This document shows, in pieces, positions 37,543-45,701 of a DNA stretch of 64,000 nucleotides. How positions within the stretch are numbered: position 1 is the stretch's first letter; the number at the start of each line of letters is the position of its first letter. This DNA comes from Bacteroidales bacterium (GTDB lineage: Bacteria > Bacteroidota > Bacteroidia > Bacteroidales > VadinHA17). The notes under the pieces are model-generated. The model saw nothing but the letters and a program-made list of their open reading frames with translations. It was not told the origin of the DNA and ran no database searches. The stretch is taken from the NCBI GenBank assembly GCA_016709865.1, contig JADJLX010000005.1, positions 1,612,001 through 1,676,000 of the forward strand. Reading direction: 5' to 3'. The position numbers and the translations under genes are program-made.

Positions 37543-38865
37543 TTAAAACTTATAGGAGAGTCCGGAGAAGAGGCCGAAGGAATACGGATGTGATTCTGAG
37601 CCGCTCATGTTCGTAAACGGATTGATATAATATCTCAATGTCGGTTCTATGTTAAATGAGAGTTTCTCTGAAAAACTGTATTCCACACCCATCCCCAGTG
37701 AACTGCTGACACTGACAGGATTAAGACCAGCTGTTTCACCAACAAAATACTTTTCCCCGTCATTAAATGTAAAAACAGAATTATCAAGAAGCATATTATA
37801 TGATAATCCGCCAACAAGGTTAAGATCAACAGTCTTATCGACAAACTTATATCTCAGAACCACGGGCAACTCAAGGAAACTGAATTTCTGGAACAAATTA
37901 TTGTTTATAACCTTAAGATTGGCCTTCAGAGGATCAAATACATCGTTTGTATAGAGTGTCTGGATACGATCAACCTTTCCCGGAGCAATCATAAACACAT
38001 CAGAATTATTGCCTTTCACAATTCCGCTGGTGGTAAGCACGTCAAAGTTGTTTGCCCCTTTAGTATAATCATATTGTTCAAATCCACTGAAGGTGCCTAT
38101 ACCTTCCAATTTCTGACCAAGAGAAGAATAATAGAGACCAGCCTGTACAGTAAATCTCTTATTAAGTTTATAGGATACTGCTACACCACCGGAATAAGAC
38201 GGAAGTGAATTCTCCGATGCGGCAAGCATTTCTGTAAGATCGTTCTTGTTTGTAATAACCCTTGAGTTGACTGTAGGTGAGGCAAGAGCGCCAATTGACC
38301 ATCGTTTGGTATCCTTAACAGAACTAACATCAGGCATATAAGCCGGTTCAATCTCCTCAACAACAAATGTTCTTGCCGGCAGTCCGGCAATATCAATAAA
38401 AGCAGGCTCCTGCTGCAGGGAAGATCTGTCAGTTAACAGAGTATTGTCCATCTGTAAATTTGAGATATCAAATAACTGAGCCTCGTTTTCGTTACCAGCT
38501 TGTAAACTTTCTGATTCAGGGGCAATATTGCTTTGAGCAATCAGTATCTCAGGCCGGGCTGTAACTATTTTTATCTCCTGTGAAGGATCTTCTTTCCTGA
38601 CAAATACAGGGGTAGCAGCTTCAACATTCATAGCTACAGAACTGAATTCAGGAAAAACTACAGTTTGCTGACCGGCTCTGTAAGCAAAAAAACTAATTGC
38701 AGAAAGGAGAGCTACGGCTGCAGCACTCTTAAGAAATATGTAACGCGGTGCATGCCCCTTTATAGCAGGCTGAATCTGATCCCAGACCTCCGGAGGAGGA
38801 AGAACTTCATAATCTTTCAGTCCATTTCTGAAAACGAGATCAATATTTGCGTTCCTGTCATCCAT
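37543..38865 (-). CDS. probable dual-membrane-spanning anti-sigma factor (anti-sigma-like N-terminus, C-terminal outer membrane barrel)
   Basis: A 440 aa protein with an unusual layout: a short cytoplasmic N-terminal domain (1-41, containing VLPPPEVWDQIQ), one inner-membrane helix (42-61), a long disordered, acidic periplasmic linker (about 62-185), then a PorT-like beta-barrel (about 188-440) ending SGLSYKF with a terminal Phe. It starts inside the preceding ECF sigma gene (8-nt overlap). I chose ATG 38865; a GTG three codons earlier is possible. Anti-sigma factors of this form (Dma) have been described in Bacteroides. The assignment here rests on architecture and gene order. Confidence 0.75.
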   Translation of the reverse strand: MDDRNANIDLVFRNGLKDYEVLPPPEVWDQIQPAIKGHAPRYIFLKSAAAVALLSAISFFAYRAGQQTVVFPEFSSVAMNVEAATPVFVRKEDPSQEIKIVTARPEILIAQSNIAPESESLQAGNENEAQLFDISNLQMDNTLLTDRSSLQQEPAFIDIAGLPARTFVVEEIEPAYMPDVSSVKDTKRWSIGALASPTVNSRVITNKNDLTEMLAASENSLPSYSGGVAVSYKLNKRFTVQAGLYYSSLGQKLEGIGTFSGFEQYDYTKGANNFDVLTTSGIVKGNNSDVFMIAPGKVDRIQTLYTNDVFDPLKANLKVINNNLFQKFSFLELPVVLRYKFVDKTVDLNLVGGLSYNMLLDNSVFTFNDGEKYFVGETAGLNPVSVSSSLGMGVEYSFSEKLSFNIEPTLRYYINPFTNMSGSESHPYSFGLFSGLSYKF

Positions 38866-39418
38866 TCGCAACACTCTTCTTAATTCCTGTATAGGACCCG
38901 ACTCTCCTCTGCAGGATCATCCTGGCCCGTGACAGATTTGATTTGGAAGTACCCTCTGAAATCTTGACCATTTTACTGATCTCCTTATGTGAGTAACCTT
39001 CAATTGCGTAAAGGTTAAACACCATCCTGTATTTCGGTGGCAACTCCCTTATAATTTCAAGCAGATCATTCGCTTCTAGTCCTGCATAATCATAATTATC
39101 AGGTTCAGTCTCAGGCTCCTGAATTGTATCAATATCATCAACCCTGTACAGGTTATTCCTGCTTCTGAATCTCTCAAGTGCGGTATTTACAGTTATCCTG
39201 CGCATCCAGCCTTCAAAAGAACCCTCATATTTATAACGATCCAGATGTTCAAAGATCTTAATGAATCCTTCCTGTAAAATGTCCCTTGCTTCTTCGTCAT
39301 TTCCTGAATACTGAAGACATACAGCGTATAACTTTGACGCATACCTTCTGTACAGGAGTTCCTGATCTCTCCTGTCGCCGGCAAGACAACCTTTTATTAT
39401 TTTTTTTATCTCGGTCAA
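38858..39418 (-). CDS. ECF RNA polymerase sigma factor (sigma-70 family)
   Basis: A 186 aa ECF sigma factor: region 2 ARDILQEGFIKIFEHLDRYK and WMRRITVN, region 4 LPPKYRMVFNLYAIEGYSHK with SEGTSKSNLSRARMI. It appears to start at a TTG (39418): an in-frame stop lies three codons upstream and no ATG occurs before region 2 is under way. A rare start would keep expression low. It overlaps the barrel-containing partner gene by 8 nt. Confidence 0.88.
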   Translation of the reverse strand: MTEIKKIIKGCLAGDRRDQELLYRRYASKLYAVCLQYSGNDEEARDILQEGFIKIFEHLDRYKYEGSFEGWMRRITVNTALERFRSRNNLYRVDDIDTIQEPETEPDNYDYAGLEANDLLEIIRELPPKYRMVFNLYAIEGYSHKEISKMVKISEGTSKSNLSRARMILQRRVGSYTGIKKSVANG

Positions 39419-39517
39419 GGTATTCTACCTGTTTGAGAAGATAAAAATATAAAATAATTATCTTAAATGCCAGTATTTCCTTTTAAGAATGATGCTAAAT
39501 AGCTTAAAAAGGTTGCT

Positions 39518-40909
39518 TTAGAGATGAATCACTTCTCCATAAGCTGCTGCTGCGGCTTCCATTATTGCCTCCGACATTGTAGGATGGGGATGAACAGCTT
39601 TAATAATCTCATGTGCCGTAGACTCAAGTTTCCTTGCCACCACAACCTCTGCAATCATCTCTGTTACATTCGCTCCAATCATATGGGCACCAAGCAGTTC
39701 TCCGTAAGAAGCATCAAAAACTAATTTGACGAAACCATCTTTTGCTCCTGCGGCACTTGCTTTTCCTGAGGCTGTAAAAGGAAATTTACCGACCTTTATT
39801 TCATATCCGGCTTCTTTGGCAGCAGCCTCTGTAAGGCCTACCGAAGCTATCTCCGGATTTGTATAGGTACAACCCGGAATATTCTTATAATCAAGTGGAT
39901 CAACATCCATACCTGCAATCTTCTCGACACAGATAATACCTTCAGCTGAAGCTACATGGGCAAGTGCCGGACCATGCACTATATCACCGATGGCAAAAAC
40001 ACCTTCGACTGAAGTCCTGTAGTAATCATCAACAACAACTTTCCCTTTTTCGGTTTTTATACCTGCTTTTTCAAGTCCGATCCCTTCAAGATTTGTTGTC
40101 ACGCCTACAGCTGAAAAAACAATATCTGTCTCTATAACTTCCGAACCTTTTGGAGTCTTAATAGTCACAAGGCACTTTTCTTTAGAAGTATCTACCGATT
40201 CCACCGATGAATCTGTCATAATCTTCATTTTCATCTTTTTAAAGGACCTCTCCAGCTGTTTTGACACCTCCTCATCTTCATTAGGAACGATCCTGGGAAG
40301 GAACTCAACAAGAGTGACGGCGGTACCAATTGACTGATAGAAGTTCGCAAATTCACTCCCAATAGCTCCCGAACCAACAACAACCATAGAACCCGGTTGC
40401 TTATCAAGTATCATTGCTTCACGGTATCCGATAATCTTCTTCCCGTCCTGTCTCAGGTTGGGAAGCTCCTTCGATCTTGCTCCTGTTGCCAGTATGATGC
40501 TTTTCGCGGTTATATTTTTTCTGGTCCCATCGGTTTCTTCAACCTCAACAGTATTATTACCTGCAAGACGTCCAAATCCTTTAACATGAGTAATATTGTT
40601 CTTTTTGAAAAGGAACTGAATCCCTTTGCTCATGCCGTCTGCAACACTTCTGCTTCTTGCAATAATTGCATTGAAATCGGGTTTTACCTCACCTGAAACA
40701 GATATCCCGTAATCAGAAGCATGAGTCAGATAATCAAAAACCTGCGCGCTCTTGAGAAGTGATTTTGTTGGTATGCATCCCCAGTTCAGGCAGATGCCTC
40801 CAAGTTCTGCACGTTCCACAACTGCAACCTTCATTTTTAACTGTGAAGCCCTGATGGCTGCTACGTAACCACCTGGTCCGCTTCCTATTATAATCAGATC
40901 GTAATCCAT
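39518..40909 (-). CDS. lpdA: dihydrolipoyl dehydrogenase
   Basis: A 463 aa FAD disulfide oxidoreductase, the E3 subunit of 2-oxoacid dehydrogenase complexes. FAD site GSGPGGY (9-15), redox pair Cys40 and Cys45 in GGICLNWGCIP, NAD site GSGAIGSEF, and the C-terminal HPHPTMSE active-site His. No E1 or E2 gene is in the window. It is 65 nt downstream of the zinc permease gene. Confidence 0.95.
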   Translation of the reverse strand: MDYDLIIIGSGPGGYVAAIRASQLKMKVAVVERAELGGICLNWGCIPTKSLLKSAQVFDYLTHASDYGISVSGEVKPDFNAIIARSRSVADGMSKGIQFLFKKNNITHVKGFGRLAGNNTVEVEETDGTRKNITAKSIILATGARSKELPNLRQDGKKIIGYREAMILDKQPGSMVVVGSGAIGSEFANFYQSIGTAVTLVEFLPRIVPNEDEEVSKQLERSFKKMKMKIMTDSSVESVDTSKEKCLVTIKTPKGSEVIETDIVFSAVGVTTNLEGIGLEKAGIKTEKGKVVVDDYYRTSVEGVFAIGDIVHGPALAHVASAEGIICVEKIAGMDVDPLDYKNIPGCTYTNPEIASVGLTEAAAKEAGYEIKVGKFPFTASGKASAAGAKDGFVKLVFDASYGELLGAHMIGANVTEMIAEVVVARKLESTAHEIIKAVHPHPTMSEAIMEAAAAAYGEVIHL

Positions 40910-40974
40910 AATATTTATAATTAAAATTTGACTTTATAATCCTTTTTTCGAATAATTATATATTTTATTCGAAG

Positions 40975-41799
40975 CTATTTATCTGAGCTGAGTTTCATTA
41001 ACAACTGACTAATGATCTTTGCCACTACCCATATAATCACCAATGTAAATATTATTGTCGCGCCAACAGGTATCCCTGCAAAGTATGAAATTACATAACC
41101 TGTTGCTGTGCCTACAAATCCTGCAATTATCGACCACACCACTATCTTTAAATACACGCGTGTAAACAACATGGCTATATTTGGCGGAATTGTAAGCAGT
41201 GAAATAACAAGTACAACACCTGCCATCCTAATGTTCAGAACAATTGTCAGGGCTATCAGCGATGTAGTCAGATACTTGAATATATTTACGTATGAAGAAT
41301 AGGTCCTGGCAAACACTTCATCAAAAGATATATACAGAATTGTCCTGTAAAAAATCCCGAAGTACAATATCAGTATCAGCGACATAATCCCCAGAGCAAT
41401 CAGGTCTGCATTTGTAACAGTGAGGATACTGCCAAAAAGGTAACTCATAAGATTCGGAGTATATCCGGGTGTCAGATAGATGAATATTATTCCAATAGCC
41501 ATCCCAAATGCCCATAAAATACCAATTGCCGAATCCTCCCTGATTTTTTGTCTGACCGAAAGATATTCCACTCCCAGTGCCGACATAATGCCGAAAACTG
41601 CAGCACCTATCACGGGGTTGAATCCGAGGAAATATCCTATTCCTATTCCCCCGAATGAGGCATGTGTAATTCCTCCGCTTAGAAATACCATGCGTTTCGA
41701 TACAACATAAGTGCCTGCAAGACCAGCAGTTATACTCGCAAATATTGCCCCGAGCAGCCCTTTTAGTATAAATTCGTATTGAAAAATATTTGCTTCCAC
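40975..41799 (-). CDS. znuB: metal ABC transporter permease (ZnuB type)
   Basis: A 274 aa permease of the ABC-3 family with about eight membrane segments. It starts 1 nt inside the ATPase gene, so the two are coupled. It forms the inner-membrane channel for zinc or manganese uptake. Confidence 0.88.
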   Translation of the reverse strand: MEANIFQYEFILKGLLGAIFASITAGLAGTYVVSKRMVFLSGGITHASFGGIGIGYFLGFNPVIGAAVFGIMSALGVEYLSVRQKIREDSAIGILWAFGMAIGIIFIYLTPGYTPNLMSYLFGSILTVTNADLIALGIMSLILILYFGIFYRTILYISFDEVFARTYSSYVNIFKYLTTSLIALTIVLNIRMAGVVLVISLLTIPPNIAMLFTRVYLKIVVWSIIAGFVGTATGYVISYFAGIPVGATIIFTLVIIWVVAKIISQLLMKLSSDK

Positions 41800-42548
41800 T
41801 ATTTGTTATGGTATTTCAAAACAGTATGAGGTACTTCTCCGTGTGTGATAAGCTGAATCGGACATCCGTATGCCAGCAGGTCGTCGTTTGTAATCTCGTG
41901 AGAAGGATGGTAATGAAGGGTCCTGTTCACACAGGCAAATGATTTTATGTGAGATGAGATTGTTCCCACATCATGCGAGACCATAAGAATTGCCATGCGC
42001 TTATTCAGCTCCCTCAGTTTTTCATAAAAATCATTCTCAAAGGAGGTGTCAACAAAGTTGCCGGGCTCATCGAGCAGCAATAGTTTAGGGTTCCCGATGA
42101 TTGCCCTTCCAAGAAATACTCTCTGCATCTGCCCTCCCGACAATTCATTTATTGTTGCACCTGCCAGGTCAGACAATCCAAGTTCGTCTATGACCTTTGC
42201 TGCTTTAATCTTATCGGAAGCATTCATTCTTGAGATGAATCCTTTCTGTATCATTAAACCGGAGAGAACAATATCTGTTACAGTTACCGGATAGTTGATA
42301 TCGCCGGTTGACATCTGCGGAAGATAACCGATCCTGTTTCCGTTTAAGATATTTCCGTTGAAAACAATAGTCCCTTCAGAAGGTTTAAGCAATCCAAGTA
42401 TAATTTTTAAAAGTGTGGTTTTGCCGCCGCCATTGGGTCCGATAACTCCGATGAAATCATTCTCGTCCACAACAAAATTGACATCCTTAAGCACAGTAAG
42501 AGCGCCATAAGATGCCGACAAAGAATGCATTTCAAAAAGATGAGCCAT
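41799..42548 (-). CDS. znuC: metal ABC transporter ATP-binding protein (ZnuC type)
   Basis: A 249 aa ATPase: Walker A GPNGGGKTT, Q-loop, signature LSGGQMQR and Walker B LLLLDEP. It powers the ZnuABC-type importer. It is 9 nt after the binding-protein gene. The C-terminus has a few His and Cys residues (LHYHPSHE) that could sense metal. Confidence 0.9.
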   Translation of the reverse strand: MAHLFEMHSLSASYGALTVLKDVNFVVDENDFIGVIGPNGGGKTTLLKIILGLLKPSEGTIVFNGNILNGNRIGYLPQMSTGDINYPVTVTDIVLSGLMIQKGFISRMNASDKIKAAKVIDELGLSDLAGATINELSGGQMQRVFLGRAIIGNPKLLLLDEPGNFVDTSFENDFYEKLRELNKRMAILMVSHDVGTISSHIKSFACVNRTLHYHPSHEITNDDLLAYGCPIQLITHGEVPHTVLKYHNK

Positions 42549-42557
42549 CTCTTTAGT

Positions 42558-43433
42558 TTAATTTGAATTTTCAATCATGCTCTTATACAGAGCATCAATA
42601 ATCTCAATAGTTGAAGTGTCCCAATCTGCTGATAATGGATCAATAACTATCAGTTTTGCACCTATTTCATCAGCAATAGCCCTTGCATTTTTAGTATCGT
42701 ACTCCTTCTGAATAAAGATTGTTTTCAGGTTATCCCTCCTTGCAAGATCAATAAGCTCCCGCAAACGTGACGGAGAAGGTTCTTTGCCTTCATACTCAAC
42801 GGAAATTTCAGTAAGTGCATAATCTCTGGCAAGATAAGCGAGATTCGGATGGTAAATCATTATTGATTTTTGGTTAACAGATCCGAAAAGCTCTTTTGCT
42901 TTAATATCAATAGCCTGAATTTTCAAAAGAAGAGTCTGATAATTTGTTTCATACTTAACACTTTCAGAAGGATTAAGTTGTGATAGAAAATCCTTAACAT
43001 CTCTGGCCATAACTGAAGCGCACTGAGGAGAAACCCAGTAATGAGGATCAGCTCCTTCAACATGCTCTCCCTCGTGATGGTGCTCCCCTGTTATCGGAAC
43101 AATATTGGTTCCGAGGGAAAGTTTCTTCATCGTCCTGTTGGACTCATAAAAACGATCGAGCCAGTTCATTTCAAATCCCAAATAACCATTACTGATATAT
43201 CCTACTGACTTTCTCAGATTGTTTATCTGTTCGGGAAAGGGTTCATAAATATGAGGATCCGAACCTGCAGGAACCATAACATTAACTGCAAAATCTTTAC
43301 CTGCTATTGCTTCAATGAAATATTTAAAAGGTGCTATACTTACGGTTATGATCCTTTCATTCCCATTTTTGCTTTGCCTCCCGCATGAAGCAATCAGAAT
43401 TATTATCAGGAAAAAGAATATTTTTCTCATCAA
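42558..43433 (-). CDS. znuA: zinc ABC transporter substrate-binding lipoprotein (ZnuA type)
   Basis: A 291 aa cluster A-I binding protein with lipobox IASC, metal ligands in GSDPHIYEP and GADPHYWVSP, MIYHPNLAYL and a later Asp (VIDPLSADW), and a short His-rich loop (GEHHHEGEH) typical of zinc transporters. It captures Zn2+ and hands it to ZnuBC. A -7 box TAAATTTG lies at 43456-43463. Confidence 0.9.
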   Translation of the reverse strand: MMRKIFFFLIIILIASCGRQSKNGNERIITVSIAPFKYFIEAIAGKDFAVNVMVPAGSDPHIYEPFPEQINNLRKSVGYISNGYLGFEMNWLDRFYESNRTMKKLSLGTNIVPITGEHHHEGEHVEGADPHYWVSPQCASVMARDVKDFLSQLNPSESVKYETNYQTLLLKIQAIDIKAKELFGSVNQKSIMIYHPNLAYLARDYALTEISVEYEGKEPSPSRLRELIDLARRDNLKTIFIQKEYDTKNARAIADEIGAKLIVIDPLSADWDTSTIEIIDALYKSMIENSN

Positions 43434-43455
43434 GGAGTCATGTCTGTTTTGGCTA

Positions 43456-43463
43456 CAAATTTA
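43456..43463 (-). promoter_or_regulatory. -7 box for the znu operon
   Basis: TAAATTTG on the minus strand, 23 nt before the znuA start. A TTTG lies 13 nt further upstream. No convincing Zur palindrome was seen. Confidence 0.4.
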
Positions 43464-43491
43464 ACATATAACAGAACAAATGGTTTAAGTG

Positions 43492-43521
43492 TTGTAAATA
43501 AAATAATATAAGCTATTTTTG
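43492..43521 (+). promoter_or_regulatory. promoter of the orphan gene at 43556
   Basis: TTG at 43492-43494, exactly 19 nt, then TATTTTTG at 43514-43521: a full match to the Bacteroidota consensus, 34 nt before the ATG. Confidence 0.6.
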
Positions 43522-43555
43522 AGATCGTTTAAACAGAAAACCCATTTTCTGACGG

Positions 43556-44047
43556 ATGAAGAATAAAGGTGAGATACTTGCATCGGTATTAAAGAATTTC
43601 AGGGATTGTTATTTCTTCCTCCATAACACCAAAGAATTCAGCGTTGTTGAAAGCATAATGAACGAGGGTTTCGTCTTTGAAAGTCAGCTACCCCACTCTT
43701 CCGACCGGGTTAATCCCAATGAACCTATAGAAGTTACGTATTTTCTATTCCAGCGGAAAGACTACGGATCATATACAATAATCATAGCCATCCCGAAAAC
43801 AACTTATGAGGCTTACTTAGCCGCATCTAATAAGGATGACATTGGTATTGAAGAGGTTCTCACAATAACTGATCCATACTTCGGAGACAATGACGAGCTT
43901 ATATATACCGTCTCACCAAAACACATTCTGGGGTATTTCAATATCAAAACTGCTGAATTCTACCAAAACAGAAACTGGGATCCATTCTTCAATAACTGCA
44001 ATTTCAGATCTCCTTCAGCTAAACCTCACAAACCAGGCAAAATTTAA
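43556..44047 (+). CDS. hypothetical cytoplasmic protein
   Basis: A 163 aa soluble protein with no signal peptide or membrane segment, no family I recognise, and mixed alpha/beta character. The stretch VTYFLFQRKDYGSYTIIIAIP suggests a central beta-sheet. It has a near-perfect promoter and is followed 14 nt later by the first M14-like gene, so it may lead that operon. Confidence 0.7.
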   Translation: MKNKGEILASVLKNFRDCYFFLHNTKEFSVVESIMNEGFVFESQLPHSSDRVNPNEPIEVTYFLFQRKDYGSYTIIIAIPKTTYEAYLAASNKDDIGIEEVLTITDPYFGDNDELIYTVSPKHILGYFNIKTAEFYQNRNWDPFFNNCNFRSPSAKPHKPGKI

Positions 44048-44061
44048 TACAAATCTCATAT

Positions 44062-45681
44062 ATGATGAAAAGAGACTTCAGACTATTACTAATACCAATA
44101 GCCTTATGCGTTGGTATTATGCAACTTAATGCACAGACACAATACAGTAATTATAAAACAATGTCGCAGAAGATTGAAGCCATGGCGAGGGAATACCCTT
44201 CTCTGTGCTCGGTAAAATCTGTGGTAAAAACCTCAGGTGGCAAAGAGATCTGGGTTGTGACTATCGGTACAGGCGACAAGGATAATAAACCGGCAATCGC
44301 TGTAGTGGGAGGAGCCGATGGCAACCATATTCTTGGAAAAGAGCTGGCTCTCGGATTTGCAGGTTCTCTTTTAAAAGACGCTGCCACTTCTGAAATTAAG
44401 GCTCTCCTTGAAAAAATATCTTTCTATATATTCCCCGATGTCAGCCCCGATGCAACTGAACAGTATTTCTCGGAAATAAAATATGAAAGGTCCGTTAATT
44501 CAAGGCCAACCGACGATGATAAAGATTTTTCAACTGATGAAGATCCTTACGAAGACCTTAATAAAGATGGACTTATAACTCTCATTCGTGTTAAAGATCC
44601 TTCAGGAAAATTTATCGAGAGCGATGAAGATAAAAGGATAATGGCCGAAGCAGATCTATCCAAAGGGCAAAAAGGAAGTTATTTGCTTTTTACAGAAGGT
44701 ACCGATAATGATAAAGATGACAAATTTAATGAGGATGGCCCCGGCGGTACTAACTTCAACAGGAATTTCACATTCAACTATGAGGAATTCGGTTTAAATG
44801 CCGGACTATATCCGATGTCGGAACCTGAGACAAAAGCAGTTGCTGACTTCTTATTCGGCAAATTCAACGTTTTTGCTGTTTTTACCTTTGGTCTGCAGGA
44901 TAATCTCGGACAACCAATGAAGTCAGCCGACAGACCCAATGCTGACAGAAGAATTACAGCAATAATGAAAAGTGACGAAATAATTAACAAACTTGTTTCC
45001 GACAAATATCATGAGATAACCGGTGCTAAGGGAGCCCCGGTAGTAAAGCCAATGCCGGGCAATTTTCTCGAATGGGCATATTATCATTACGGCAGATATA
45101 GTTTTGGTACTCCCGCTTGGTGGTTTCCATCAGAAAAAGGTAAAAATCAGGAGGCTGCATTTTTAAAATTTGCTGAGAAGAACAGGATAAGGGACGTATT
45201 TGTTCCATGGACACCAATCGATCATCCTGATTACCCCGGAAAGGCAGCAGAAGCAGGGGGGATAAAACCATTTGCAATGGTCAATCCGCCGGCAGATACA
45301 CTGGATGCACTCATAAACAAGAACTATAAATTCCTTACCACTGTTGCATCAATGCACCCTGAGCTGGAATTCCTCGATATCCGCACTGAAAACGCCGGAG
45401 AGAATATTTTCAGGCTGACCCTGAAAGTCCATAATAAAGGTATCTTTTCCACATGTGCTGAGATCGGTAATATAAACACTTTCACCAGAATAATGCGTCT
45501 GTCACTCGAGCCCGCAAAAGGCCAATCTTTAATTAGCGGAGTAAAAGTACAGAGGATAAACAGGCTTGAGGGTGATGCCTCTTCCGAATTCAGCTGGCTG
45601 ATAAGCGGCAAAGGGAGTGTTAAAGTCACTGCCGGAGCTCTTAACACCGGAACCATCAGCTCAACAATAGAACTTAAGTAA
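44062..45681 (+). CDS. M14 carboxypeptidase-like protein, probably inactive
   Basis: A 539 aa secreted protein (signal LLLIPIALCVGIMQLNAQ), paralogous to the next gene. They share the layout, including acidic EF-hand-like inserts (DEDPYEDLNKDG; DNDKDDKFNEDG). But the zinc motif HxxE is replaced by HILG in GNHILGKE, the third ligand region reads FTFGLQDN where the paralogue has SFHNSG, and the segment matching LLETDAHRN has no Glu. It may bind peptides or act as a partner of the active enzyme. Loss of activity is read from sequence only. Confidence 0.75.
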   Translation: MMKRDFRLLLIPIALCVGIMQLNAQTQYSNYKTMSQKIEAMAREYPSLCSVKSVVKTSGGKEIWVVTIGTGDKDNKPAIAVVGGADGNHILGKELALGFAGSLLKDAATSEIKALLEKISFYIFPDVSPDATEQYFSEIKYERSVNSRPTDDDKDFSTDEDPYEDLNKDGLITLIRVKDPSGKFIESDEDKRIMAEADLSKGQKGSYLLFTEGTDNDKDDKFNEDGPGGTNFNRNFTFNYEEFGLNAGLYPMSEPETKAVADFLFGKFNVFAVFTFGLQDNLGQPMKSADRPNADRRITAIMKSDEIINKLVSDKYHEITGAKGAPVVKPMPGNFLEWAYYHYGRYSFGTPAWWFPSEKGKNQEAAFLKFAEKNRIRDVFVPWTPIDHPDYPGKAAEAGGIKPFAMVNPPADTLDALINKNYKFLTTVASMHPELEFLDIRTENAGENIFRLTLKVHNKGIFSTCAEIGNINTFTRIMRLSLEPAKGQSLISGVKVQRINRLEGDASSEFSWLISGKGSVKVTAGALNTGTISSTIELK

Positions 45682-45701
45682 CACATCTGAAAAACAAGAT
45701 C

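Noticed and set aside
43456..43485. Zur operator upstream of znuA
   Set aside because: The region is A/T-rich with loosely repeated ACAAAT words but no convincing symmetric Zur site; I kept only the -7 box.
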